A stretch of 34,105 bases of DNA from JACDAN01 sp036554945. Lineage in GTDB: Bacteria > Actinomycetota > Thermoleophilia > Gaiellales > Gaiellaceae. Within the stretch, counting starts at the first letter, position 1, and every line of letters starts with the position of its first letter. Shown here one piece after another: positions 1 to 6,957 of the stretch. The notes under the pieces were generated by a model. The model did no database searches and was not told the origin of the DNA. It saw only the letters and a program-made list of their open reading frames with translations. Position numbers and translations under genes: made by a program. The DNA is taken from positions 1-34,105 of the forward strand of contig DATBMH010000097.1 in the NCBI GenBank assembly GCA_036554945.1. Direction: 5' to 3'.

Positions 1-1
1 C

Positions 2-169
2 TAGGAGGGCTTGGCGGAACGGCGCTCGTCGCCGGGGTGCGATGCTCGTTCCGAGGCAAGGACGCAGGGAGCGCGCGTATCGATGAGATACGGGCGCGAC
101 TGAGGACGCAGTCCTCGGGGCGAGCAGCGCGGCCCGGCGGCACAGCCGCTGTTTCGCCAAGCCCTCCTA
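2..169 (+). repeat. Structured repeat element, copy 1 (covarying stems)
   Basis: The ends form a long stem: bases 2-16 pair perfectly with 155-169. Pairing continues through 17-24 with 147-154, with two positions that are G-U on the plus strand but A-C on the minus strand. An inner hairpin lies at about 73-98 (GTATC, loop, GATAC). The core shares blocks with the reverse complement of 5929-6092, such as GAGGCAAGGACGCAGGGAGC and GACTGAGGACGCAG, while the outer stems have unrelated sequences. The G-U versus A-C argument favours the plus strand as the RNA sense strand. The element abuts the stop codon of the minus-strand DUF4234 gene. It may continue or be complete at the window edge. I do not recognise the family. 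Confidence 0.7.
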
Positions 170-580
170 CTAGGCCGCGGCGGTCTCCTTCCGCCAGACG
201 GCGTTCATGCCGCTCTGCACGTAGGCGAAGAACGCCGGCGAGATCAGGACGTAGAGGATCAGCCCGATCCAGCCGTTGAGCTTGTCGACGCCGGCGAGCT
301 CCTGCGCCTTCTGCACGCGCTGGAAGCCGCGGTACGTGGACACGAGCGCCGGCACGATCACCAGCGCTCCCAGCGTGACCGCCAGCAGCGAGGTGCCCGG
401 GCTCTCGCCGAGCTCGTCCGTCGACTTCGAGTGGCCGTAGTCCTTGAGCTCACGGTTGATCTGGTACCACCAGTAGAAGTAGTAGATCGCGATCGTGATG
501 AGCGGGAGCAGGGCGACGGCCCAGAGGTTCCTGATCTTCGCCGTGCCGCTGCTGCCGGGGATGGTGATCTGCTGCGCCAT
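170..580 (-). CDS. DUF4234 domain membrane protein
   Basis: 136 aa with a short polar N-terminus and three predicted membrane segments at about residues 20-38, 64-82 and 103-122. The first hydrophobic stretch ends in YYFYWWYQINRELKDYG, which matches the typical DUF4234 pattern of an aromatic segment followed by an N/K-rich turn. The family function is unknown. The ATG (580-578) shares its A with the TGA of the upstream LLM oxidoreductase gene (582-580), so the two are probably translationally coupled and co-transcribed. This suggests, but does not prove, a membrane partner or accessory role. The stop codon directly abuts the outer stem of the structured repeat at 2-169. Confidence 0.75.
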   Translation of the reverse strand: MAQQITIPGSSGTAKIRNLWAVALLPLITIAIYYFYWWYQINRELKDYGHSKSTDELGESPGTSLLAVTLGALVIVPALVSTYRGFQRVQKAQELAGVDKLNGWIGLILYVLISPAFFAYVQSGMNAVWRKETAAA

Positions 581-1593
581 CAGGCGGCCACTCCGTGGAA
601 CGCCGGGATGATGTCCTTGCCGTAGATCTCCAAGTTCTCCTCCTGGCCCTCGGTCATGAGGTAGATGTTGAACTGATCGACGCCGACGGACTCGAGCTCG
701 CGGAGCTTCGCCGTGACCTGCTCCACGTTGCCGATGACCGTGAAGCGCTCGGCGATCTCGTCGGTGACGAACTCACCGTGCTTGGCGCCCTGACGACTGT
801 GGTCCTTGTAGTCGTAGAACTTCCGCGCCTTGACGAACTCGGTCAGCGCAGCCGGGATCTCGGAGTCGAAGCCGTAGCGCTCGATCAGGTCCATGACGTG
901 GTTCGAGACCATCGCCGGGAACCACCGGACCTGCTCGCGGGCCGTCTCGAGGTCGTCCGTGATCGTGCTCGGGGCGCCGACGATGCACTTCAGCTCCGAG
1001 GGATCGCGCCCCGCCTCCTCCGCCGCTTTCCTGGCCGTGTCCATGATCCACTGGATGATCTGCGGGTCGGCGAGCTGGATGATCACGCCGTCGGCGACGC
1101 GGCCGGCGACGGCCAGCGCCTTCGGCCCGTAGCCTGCGATCCACATCGGGATCTCCGGGAGGTCCTTCGCCCACTCGAGCTGCAGCTCCTTGCCGTTCCA
1201 CTCGACGGGGCGGCCGTTCATCAGGTCCTTGATCATCGCGCAGCGCGACTCGAACTCGGCCACGCGCACCGGCTTGAGGCCGACGACCCGGCGGGAGGAG
1301 TCGCCGCGGCCGATCCCCATCACCATCCGGCCGTTCGACAGGTCCTGCATGGTCGCGTACCAGCTGGCCGTGATCGTCGGGTCGCGGATGCCCGGGTTCG
1401 TCACGAAGTGGCCCAGCTTGACCTTCTCCGTCCTGGCCGCCGCGACCGGCAGCGTCGCGTAGGACTCCTGCCAGAGGATGTGGGAGTCGTAGGTCCACGC
1501 GTAGTCGAACCCGTGCCTCTCCGTCAGCTCGACCAGCTCGAAGAAGCGCGACTGAGGCGGGTCTGGCAGGACGGTGACGCCGAAGTCGAGCAT
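580..1593 (-). CDS. LLM-class flavin/F420-dependent oxidoreductase
   Basis: 337 aa from the ATG at 1593, chosen because GAGGAGG lies 4 nt upstream and the protein then begins MLDFGVTVLPDPP, the usual first beta strand of luciferase-like TIM barrels. A longer frame to 1656 adds 21 unlikely residues. Internal signatures include GRMVMGIGRGDSSRR and IPMWIAGYGPKALAVAGRVA, typical of the bacterial luciferase/F420 family. It resembles the subgroup often annotated as the TIGR03842 (CPS_4043-type) family, which as I recall tends to occur near hydantoinase-type genes. Here it lies close to an amidase, importer and dihydropyrimidinase, so a redox step on a pyrimidine or related cyclic amide is the inferred role. 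The cofactor (F420 or FMN) cannot be fixed from sequence. Confidence 0.82.
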   Translation of the reverse strand: MLDFGVTVLPDPPQSRFFELVELTERHGFDYAWTYDSHILWQESYATLPVAAARTEKVKLGHFVTNPGIRDPTITASWYATMQDLSNGRMVMGIGRGDSSRRVVGLKPVRVAEFESRCAMIKDLMNGRPVEWNGKELQLEWAKDLPEIPMWIAGYGPKALAVAGRVADGVIIQLADPQIIQWIMDTARKAAEEAGRDPSELKCIVGAPSTITDDLETAREQVRWFPAMVSNHVMDLIERYGFDSEIPAALTEFVKARKFYDYKDHSRQGAKHGEFVTDEIAERFTVIGNVEQVTAKLRELESVGVDQFNIYLMTEGQEENLEIYGKDIIPAFHGVAA

Positions 1594-1649
1594 GGGGCCT
1601 CCTCGGGAACCGGGCAGGGAAACGGTCATTTTCCCTTGAAAGCTCCCCG

Positions 1650-2090
1650 GTGGCAATCTGGAGCTACCTGGTCTTCGCGCTGCTCGCGGGCACGATGCTG
1701 CCGATCCAGTTCGGGATCAACGCCCAGCTCGCGCAGTGGGTCGGCGGTTCCCTCCGCGCCGCGCTCGTGTCCTTCGTGGTCGGCGCAGCGGGGCTCCTGC
1801 TCGTCGTGCTCGTGGCCGCGCGCGGCTGGCCGGACCGGGCCGGCGACGCGCCGTGGTGGGTGTGGACGGGCGGCCTGCTCGGAGCGTTCTACGTGGTCGG
1901 CTCGATCGTCACTGCGCCCAAGCTCGGCGCCGCGACGCTCGTCGCGCTGATCCTCGCCGGCCAGGCGATCGCGTCGCTGCTGGTCGACCACTTCGGCTGG
2001 GTCGGGTTCGAGGAGAGCCCGATCACGCCGCTGCGCCTCGCCGGCGTCCTGCTGCTGGCCGCCGGCGTCGTGCTTGTGCGCGTGTCGTAG
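1650..2090 (+). CDS. YdcZ/DUF606-type DMT family transporter
   Basis: 146 aa, GTG start (GTG GCA ATC TGG), with four to five hydrophobic segments. The N-terminal GTMLPIQFGINAQLA is characteristic of the DUF606/YdcZ half-size members of the drug/metabolite transporter superfamily, and the C-terminal part (LGAATLVALILAGQAIASLL) also fits. Single-domain members of about 145 aa usually act as dimers. It is divergent from the LLM gene with only 56 bp between the starts, so the promoters must be compact. The substrate is unknown; proximity to the catabolic genes is suggestive only. Confidence 0.75.
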   Translation: MAIWSYLVFALLAGTMLPIQFGINAQLAQWVGGSLRAALVSFVVGAAGLLLVVLVAARGWPDRAGDAPWWVWTGGLLGAFYVVGSIVTAPKLGAATLVALILAGQAIASLLVDHFGWVGFEESPITPLRLAGVLLLAAGVVLVRVS

Positions 2091-2100
2091 GCTTGGTGAC

Positions 2101-2499
2101 ATGTCCCGCACGGCGCTGGCGCTCGCATCCACGGCGATCGCCGTCGCCGTGGTCGACCTCGGCCACAAGGCGACGGTGGACGCGACGTACTTCCACTCGC
2201 GGTCGTCGGGCTACGTCGTGTTCGTCGTCCTCGGCGCAGCGCTGTGGGCGGGGACGATCCTCGCGACCGGCTCCCTCTCCCTGGCGCTAGCCGGCGGCAT
2301 CGTCGCCGGCGGTGCGATCGGCAACCTCGCGTCGCTCGCCTTCTGGCCCGGGGTGCCGAACCCGCTCGTGCTCGAGCCGATCGCGTTCAACCTCGCAGAC
2401 GTCTTCGTGCTGGCCGGGTTCGTGCTGACCGCCGCAGCGACGCTCGTGTTCGCGACGCGGAACCGCGAGCGGCTCAGCGAGCCGATCCGCCTCCGCTAG
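2101..2499 (+). CDS. Signal peptidase II-like membrane protein, probably catalytically dead
   Basis: 132 aa from the ATG at 2101, preceded by GGTGA; the frame is open back to 2074 but that would overlap the previous gene. Four hydrophobic segments, with the arrangement AGGAIGNLASLAFWPGV followed by FNLADVFVLAG. This echoes LspA: the GN block, then the FN.AD catalytic block. However, the first catalytic aspartate block of LspA (GN.IDR..G.V.DFI) is not conserved, with NLASL in place of N.IDR and VPNPLV near the V.DFI position. I therefore call it a degenerate LspA-like protein rather than a lipoprotein signal peptidase. It lies 10 bp after the YdcZ-like gene, probably in the same transcript. 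Confidence 0.6.
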   Translation: MSRTALALASTAIAVAVVDLGHKATVDATYFHSRSSGYVVFVVLGAALWAGTILATGSLSLALAGGIVAGGAIGNLASLAFWPGVPNPLVLEPIAFNLADVFVLAGFVLTAAATLVFATRNRERLSEPIRLR

Positions 2500-2508
2500 G
2501 GGCCGCCT

Positions 2509-2521
2509 GGGGTCAGACCCC
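2509..2521. repeat. REP-like palindrome, copy 1
   Basis: GGGGTCAGACCCC is a perfect inverted repeat with a central A, 10 bp after the LspA-like stop. An identical 13-mer lies at 2926-2938, both with a preceding CT. The pair brackets the small membrane protein gene at 2574-2915. Such palindromes can be REP-type repeats or minimal terminators. Confidence 0.55.
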
Positions 2522-2573
2522 TTGATACGTGGGGACTCAACCGGCCGCCCCGAGCATGGCCGGCAAGATCGGG

Positions 2574-2915
2574 CTAGTTCCAGACGAACGAGATGACGAA
2601 GAAGGCGAGCGCGGCCGGGATCAGGATCCCGAGCGCCGACATCATCAGCCCTCGCGCGGCCTGAGAGCGCCCGTCGGGCGAGAGCAGCCCGACCGAGGAC
2701 GCGAGGGCGGCAGAGAGCGCGACCATCATCCCGCACAGCCCGACCAGCCAGCCGACGGCGCCCACGGACGGCGCGGCGTCGAGCGAGATCAGCCAGACGA
2801 GGAACCCGCCTGCTCCCGCGGCGAAGGCGACCGGCCCGATCCGGCTGCCGTACTCGGCGGAGCGGCGGATGAACAGATGGACGTGCGGCTCGTCCATGTC
2901 CGTGCGTATCGGCAC
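2574..2915 (-). CDS. Hypothetical three- to four-helix membrane protein
   Basis: 113 aa if started at the GTG (2915), 107 aa from the internal ATG at 2897; neither has a convincing Shine-Dalgarno sequence. A polar N-terminus (DEPHVHLFIRRSAEYGSR) is followed by hydrophobic stretches at about 28-44, 50-72 and 92-110, separated by a short R-containing loop. I recognise no family. It stands alone between two identical GGGGTCAGACCCC palindromes and is downstream of, and co-directional with, the amidase gene at 2947-4182. Whether it is co-transcribed with that gene is unclear because the palindrome sits between them. Confidence 0.6.
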   Translation of the reverse strand: MPIRTDMDEPHVHLFIRRSAEYGSRIGPVAFAAGAGGFLVWLISLDAAPSVGAVGWLVGLCGMMVALSAALASSVGLLSPDGRSQAARGLMMSALGILIPAALAFFVISFVWN

Positions 2916-2925
2916 GAAGGGCTCT

Positions 2926-2938
2926 GGGGTCAGACCCC
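2926..2938. repeat. REP-like palindrome, copy 2
   Basis: Second GGGGTCAGACCCC, 8 bp downstream of the minus-strand amidase stop and 10 bp upstream of the GTG of the small membrane protein. It could act as a short terminator for the amidase transcript or be a scattered REP-type repeat. Confidence 0.55.
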
Positions 2939-2946
2939 CGTTCGAG

Positions 2947-4182
2947 TTACGAGAGCGACTCGATCGTCTTCGATGCCAGCCGGTCGAGCGCCTGGACCGC
3001 GAGCTCGAGGTGCTCCTCCTTGGTGTCCTCGAGCTTCGTGTGCGAAAGGCCGCGGAGGCTCTGCACGAAGACCATCACGGTCGGCACCCCGGCCCTGGAC
3101 ACTTCGGCCGCGTCGTGGAGCGGCCCGCTCGGCAGCCGGTGCGACTGTGCGGCGACCTCCGTGATCGCCTCGTCCGCGAATTGGACGAGCCGGTCGTCGA
3201 ACAGGATCGGCTCGATGTTCCAGATCCGCTCGAACTCGACCTCCACGTCCTCCTCCTGCGCGAAGGCCCGGCTCCGCTGCTTCGCGTCCTCGAGCATCGA
3301 CGCAAGCGTGTCGGCGTCGAGATGGCGCTGGTCGAGCAGCTGCTCGGCGGTCTCGACGACGGACGTGACGATCCCCGGGTGGCAGACGACCCCGCCCGAC
3401 GTGCAGACGGCGCCGCCGCCGGCGCGCGAAGCGATGTGCCGAAGCTCGAGCGCGAGCTTGGCCGCCCCCGCCAGCGCGTCGCGCCGCTGATCCATCGGCG
3501 TCGAGCCGGCGTGCGCCGCCTGGCCGCGCCACACGACGCGGTGGCGCTCCACGCCGAACGTGCCGAGCACCGCGCCGAGCGGCAGGCCCATCGACTCGAG
3601 CACCGGCCCCTGCTCGATGTGCAGCTCGAGGTAGGCGGCCGCGTTCTGGAGCTGGCGCTTCGCCTCCGTCGCCCGGTCGAGGTCGACGCCGTGCGCGCCG
3701 ATCGCGTCGGGCAGCGACACGCCGTCACGGTCCGTCAGCTGCCGGAGCTCGTCCTGGTCGCGCATCGAGTCGGCGGCGGCGCTCGAGCCGAAGAGCGAGC
3801 GGCCGAACCGCGCACCCTCCTCGTCCGCCCAGCTGACGAGCCGCACGGTCACCGGCGGCTCGCCCTCGTCGGCGATCCGGCGCAGGACCTCGGACCCGGC
3901 CACGACGTTCAGGCACCCGTCGAGCCAGCCGCCGTTCGGCACCGAGTCGAGGTGGCCGCCGATCAGCAGCTCCTTGTCCGACCGGCCGCGAAGCGTCCAC
4001 CACTGGTTCTGCGCCTCGTCGAACTCCATCTCCGCGCCGGTGCCCTCGAGCTTGGACGCCATCCACTCCTGCGCCTGCACCCAGGTGTCGGTCCAGGCGA
4101 CGCGTTGGGCGCCGTCCTCGTTCCCGGTGAGCTCCCGCAGCTCCTTCAGCTCCGCGACGGTGCGGCTCGGATCGAGGGCCAT
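2947..4182 (-). CDS. Zn-dependent hydantoinase/carbamoylase-family amidohydrolase (beta-ureidopropionase/allantoate amidohydrolase type)
   Basis: 411 aa, M20-family architecture with a dimerisation insert. Metal-site motifs are visible in order: GGHLDS (H77, D79), an aspartate in WLDGC (D88), the glutamate pair in DEEGARF (about 121-122), LELHIEQGP (histidine near 192), and SGPLHDAAEV with SHTKLEDT near the C-terminus. HAGSTPMDQRRDAL is the family dimer-domain signature. The family removes N-carbamoyl or ureido groups. With dihydropyrimidinase, a beta-alanine-type aminotransferase and malonate-semialdehyde dehydrogenase in the same window, N-carbamoyl-beta-alanine is the best substrate guess; allantoate or an N-carbamoyl amino acid is an alternative. 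It is divergent from the importer operon with 35 bp between starts. Confidence 0.85.
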   Translation of the reverse strand: MALDPSRTVAELKELRELTGNEDGAQRVAWTDTWVQAQEWMASKLEGTGAEMEFDEAQNQWWTLRGRSDKELLIGGHLDSVPNGGWLDGCLNVVAGSEVLRRIADEGEPPVTVRLVSWADEEGARFGRSLFGSSAAADSMRDQDELRQLTDRDGVSLPDAIGAHGVDLDRATEAKRQLQNAAAYLELHIEQGPVLESMGLPLGAVLGTFGVERHRVVWRGQAAHAGSTPMDQRRDALAGAAKLALELRHIASRAGGGAVCTSGGVVCHPGIVTSVVETAEQLLDQRHLDADTLASMLEDAKQRSRAFAQEEDVEVEFERIWNIEPILFDDRLVQFADEAITEVAAQSHRLPSGPLHDAAEVSRAGVPTVMVFVQSLRGLSHTKLEDTKEEHLELAVQALDRLASKTIESLS

Positions 4183-4217
4183 GGACGCGAGCTTAAAACC
4201 TGGTAGGTATCCCGTTG

Positions 4218-5096
4218 ATGGCCACCGTTGCCGCCGAGAGGCCCGGCCGCGAGCTCCCCTGGCGTTCCGCCGCAGGACGGATCGGCATGACGGCGGCGGT
4301 CTTCGTCGCGCTCTGGGCGCTCTGGGAGGGATTCAAGTGGTTCGGGGAGACGACCGGGCTCACGATCGGCGAGTTCGAGGTCAACGACCGGACCTTCCCG
4401 CACGTCCACGACGTCTTCGCGCAGCTGTTCGAGCCGTCGAGGCGGAACGGGCCCCTACTGATCGAGGTGCTCTGGGACGCCGCACTCTTCACCGCGAAGG
4501 AGGCGGCGGTCGGATTCGTGCTCGGCGCGGCGATCGGCTTCGGGCTCGGCGTCCTGCTCGCCCACTCACGGCTCCTGCAGCGCGGCTTCCTGCCGTACAT
4601 CGTCGCCTCGCAGACGATCCCGATCCTGGCCGTCGCGCCCATGGTGGTCGTCTGGATGGGCGGGCGCGGCTTCCCGGACTGGTTCTCGGTGTCGGTGATC
4701 GCCGCCTACCTCACCTTCTTCCCGGTGACGATCAACACCCTGCGCGGCCTGACCTCCGTGGACGCGCGGGCGCTGGAGCTGATGCGCTCGTACGCGGCGA
4801 ACTGGTTCCAGATCCTCTGGAAGCTCCGGCTTCCGGCGTCGCTGCCCTACCTCTTCGCGGCGTTCAAGATCTCGGCGACCGCCTGCGTCGTCGGTGCGAT
4901 CATCGGGGAGCTGCCCGCGTCGATCCAGGACGGCCTCGGCGGCGCGATCCTCAACTTCAACCAGTACTACTCCACGACCCCGGAGAACCTCTGGGCGACC
5001 AATCTCGTCGCCGCCGCGCTCGGGATCGTGTTCTTCCTCGTGATCGTGATCGTGGAGAAGATCGTCGTCCGCCGCGCCCCAGAGCACGTGGCATGA
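4218..5096 (+). CDS. ABC transporter permease (SsuC/TauC/ThiX-like), first of two
   Basis: 292 aa from the ATG at 4218 (an in-frame TTG lies just before it). About six membrane segments of the BPD_transp_1 type; the cytoplasmic coupling loop reads ELMRSYAANWFQILWKLRLP, the EAA-like motif of the taurine/sulfonate/NMT1 importer class. TAGGTA lies about 8 nt before the ATG, so transcription may start very near the start codon. The stop overlaps the ATPase start as ATGA (5093-5096). It probably forms a heterodimer with the second permease at 6093. The substrate is inferred to be a pyrimidine or related cyclic amide from the neighbouring catabolic genes. Confidence 0.88.
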   Translation: MATVAAERPGRELPWRSAAGRIGMTAAVFVALWALWEGFKWFGETTGLTIGEFEVNDRTFPHVHDVFAQLFEPSRRNGPLLIEVLWDAALFTAKEAAVGFVLGAAIGFGLGVLLAHSRLLQRGFLPYIVASQTIPILAVAPMVVVWMGGRGFPDWFSVSVIAAYLTFFPVTINTLRGLTSVDARALELMRSYAANWFQILWKLRLPASLPYLFAAFKISATACVVGAIIGELPASIQDGLGGAILNFNQYYSTTPENLWATNLVAAALGIVFFLVIVIVEKIVVRRAPEHVA

Positions 5097-5926
5097 GCGC
5101 CGACCAGGCAGTCGTCTCCCTGAAGGGGGTCGCGAAGGAGTTCGGCCGCGGCCACGTCCAGGCGCTCACCGGGATCGACCTCGACGTCCAGCCGGGGGAG
5201 TTCATCTCGCTCATCGGCCCGTCCGGCTGCGGCAAGTCGACGCTGCTCCGGATCGTCGGCGACCTGATCCAGCCGAGCGGCGGCGAGGTCGTCGTCAACG
5301 GCAAGTCGGCCCACCAGGCACGAGTCGACCGCGACTACGGGATCGTCTTCCAGGACGCCGTGCTTTTCGACTGGCGGACGGTCGAGAAGAACATCTCGCT
5401 CCCGCTGGAGATGATGGGACGCGACCGCCGCGCACGGGGCGAGCGGGTGCGCGAGCTGCTCGAGCTCGTCGAGCTGAAGGGCTTCGAGAGCCACCATCCC
5501 TGGCAGCTCTCCGGGGGCATGCAGCAGCGCGTCTCGATCGCGCGCGCCCTGTCGTTCGACCCCTCGCTGCTGCTGATGGACGAGCCGTTCGGCGCGCTCG
5601 ACGAGATGACCCGCGAGCGCCTGAACCTCGAGCTGCTGCGGATCTGGGAGCGGAGCGGCAGCACGGTCATCTTCGTGACCCACTCGATCGCCGAGGCGGT
5701 GTTCCTCTCGACCCGCGTGGTCGTCATGTCGGCGCGGCCCGGCCGGATCGTCGGGATCGTCGACGTCGATCTGCCGCAGCCCCGGACGATCGAGACGCGG
5801 GAGGAGCCGAGGTTCGCGGAGCTGATCCGCGACGTCCGGCAGCTGCTGCGCAAGGGCGGCGGCTTCGCGGCGGAAGAGGCCGAGCGCGAGGAGGAAGAGC
5901 TGATCGCCGCGGAGGAGAACCTTTGA
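5093..5926 (+). CDS. ABC transporter ATP-binding protein (SsuB/TauB-like)
   Basis: 277 aa. Walker A GPSGCGKST, Q-loop VFQDAVLFDW, signature LSGGMQQRVSIARAL, Walker B LLLMDEPFGALDE and H-loop VTHSIAEAVFLS are all intact, so it should hydrolyse ATP. It energises the importer formed with the permeases on either side and the lipoprotein at 6958. The C-terminus is extended and acidic (EEAEREEEELIAAEE), perhaps a short coiled-coil tail. The ATG overlaps the stop of the previous permease by 4 nt. The structured repeat begins 2 nt after its TGA and fills the whole gap to the next gene. Confidence 0.92.
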   Translation: MSADQAVVSLKGVAKEFGRGHVQALTGIDLDVQPGEFISLIGPSGCGKSTLLRIVGDLIQPSGGEVVVNGKSAHQARVDRDYGIVFQDAVLFDWRTVEKNISLPLEMMGRDRRARGERVRELLELVELKGFESHHPWQLSGGMQQRVSIARALSFDPSLLLMDEPFGALDEMTRERLNLELLRIWERSGSTVIFVTHSIAEAVFLSTRVVVMSARPGRIVGIVDVDLPQPRTIETREEPRFAELIRDVRQLLRKGGGFAAEEAEREEEELIAAEENL

Positions 5927-5928
5927 GA

Positions 5929-6092
5929 AGAACCCCCGATGCCACAAAGCGCTGTGCCGCTGGAGCGCGCTGGACGGCGCGATTCTGCGTCCTCAGTCGC
6001 CCCGATAGCGCTGGTATCGGGGCTCCCTGCGTCCTTGCCTCGCACGCGTCCATCACACCCCAGCGACGAGCCTTCGTGGCATCGGGGGTTCT
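5929..6092 (-). repeat. Structured repeat element, copy 2 (intra-operon)
   Basis: The ends form a perfect 17-bp stem: 5929-5945 with 6076-6092. Pairing resumes at 5947-5949 with 6072-6074 after one mismatch that is A-C on plus and G-U on minus. The inner hairpin CCCCGATA / TATCGGGG lies at about 5982-6004. Core blocks CTGCGTCCTCAGTCGC, GCTCCCTGCGTCCTTGCCTC and GCGACGAG match the reverse complement of copy 1. The stem sequences differ wholly from copy 1 yet remain complementary. It fills the gap between ATPase and permease; its 3' arm carries GGGGG just before the GTG at 6093, so the likely ribosome-binding site is buried in the stem. Confidence 0.75.
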
Positions 6093-6920
6093 GTGACCAC
6101 CAGTGTCGTCGAGCCGATCCCGCGCGGGACGCTCGGGGCGCGCGTCGGCCGCAACCTCTGGGACTGGTTTCCCGCGGTCCTCGTGTTCGTCGCCGGGATC
6201 GCGCTCTGGGAGGGCCTGGTGCGCGGGCTCGACATCCAGAACTTCCTGCTCCCGCCGCCGTCCGACATCAGCCAGACGGTCTGGACGGAGCGCGACGTCC
6301 TCTGGGCGGCGGCCTGGTTCACGTTCCAGGAGGCGCTCGGCGGGTGGGTGATCGGCTGCAGCGCGGCGATCGTCGTCGCCCTCGTCCTCGCGCGGTGGCG
6401 GATCCTCGGCACGGCGCTGATGCCGTACCTGATCGCCGCCAACGCGGTCCCGATCATCGCCTTCGCGCCGATCACGAACAACTGGTTCGGAACGCTGAAC
6501 CAGCTCTCGAAGATGGTGATCGCCGCGGTTCTCTGCTTCTTCCCGGTGGTCGTGAACGCCCTCCGCGGGCTGACCTCCGTCCGGCCCCAGCAGATCGAGC
6601 TGATGCGGTCCTACGGCGCCGGCGAGGTCGAGACCTTCCGCCGGGTGCGGATCCCCAACGCGCTGCCGTTCATCTTCACCGGCTTGAAGGTCGCGACCGT
6701 TCTCGCGATGATCGGCGCCATCGTGGGCGACTACTTCGGCGGCTCACAGGATGCGCTCGGAATCCAGATCCGGCGGCAAGCCGGCGTGTTCGCGTTCACG
6801 GAGGCGTGGGCTGCGATCGTGATCGCGAGCATCCTGGGGATCCTGTTCTACGGCGCGGTGGCCGCCGTCGAGCGACTCACGATGCGCTGGCATCCGTCAA
6901 CGAGGGGAACGGCGGAGTGA
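6093..6920 (+). CDS. ABC transporter permease (SsuC/TauC/ThiX-like), second of two
   Basis: 275 aa from the GTG, which directly follows the 3' arm of the structured repeat. Six-helix BPD_transp_1 protein homologous to the permease at 4218: both share the Trp-Glu-Gly helix (ALWEGLVRGL here) and the coupling loop ELMRSYGAGEVETFRRVRIP. The only nearby purine-rich ribosome-binding candidate is GGGGG within the stem, so translation may depend on opening that stem or on coupling from the ATPase. It lies 37 bp before the substrate-binding lipoprotein. It probably pairs with the first permease to form the channel. Confidence 0.88.
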   Translation: MTTSVVEPIPRGTLGARVGRNLWDWFPAVLVFVAGIALWEGLVRGLDIQNFLLPPPSDISQTVWTERDVLWAAAWFTFQEALGGWVIGCSAAIVVALVLARWRILGTALMPYLIAANAVPIIAFAPITNNWFGTLNQLSKMVIAAVLCFFPVVVNALRGLTSVRPQQIELMRSYGAGEVETFRRVRIPNALPFIFTGLKVATVLAMIGAIVGDYFGGSQDALGIQIRRQAGVFAFTEAWAAIVIASILGILFYGAVAAVERLTMRWHPSTRGTAE

Positions 6921-6957
6921 GCCTTCCAGAACCTTCGGTCACGGAAAGGGGAAGTGG

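Noticed and set aside
50..73. Resemblance of GGCAAGGACGCAGGGAGC in the repeat element to the GGCAAA/GGGACGCAAAGC of c-di-GMP-I riboswitches
   Set aside because: The intervening P1b hairpin and GGTAGC/TTACC half are absent, and the surrounding stems do not fit.
1..169. Retron or IS-end interpretation of the repeat element
   Set aside because: No reverse transcriptase or transposase gene in the window and no flanking direct repeats seen; arms differ between copies, unlike ordinary terminal repeats.
595..1950. Long plus-strand open frame (about 450 codons) opposite the LLM gene
   Set aside because: Arg/Leu/Val/Asp-rich translation without domains; a shadow frame of high-GC coding sequence on the other strand.
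2101..2499. Functional signal peptidase II
   Set aside because: A required aspartate motif is missing.
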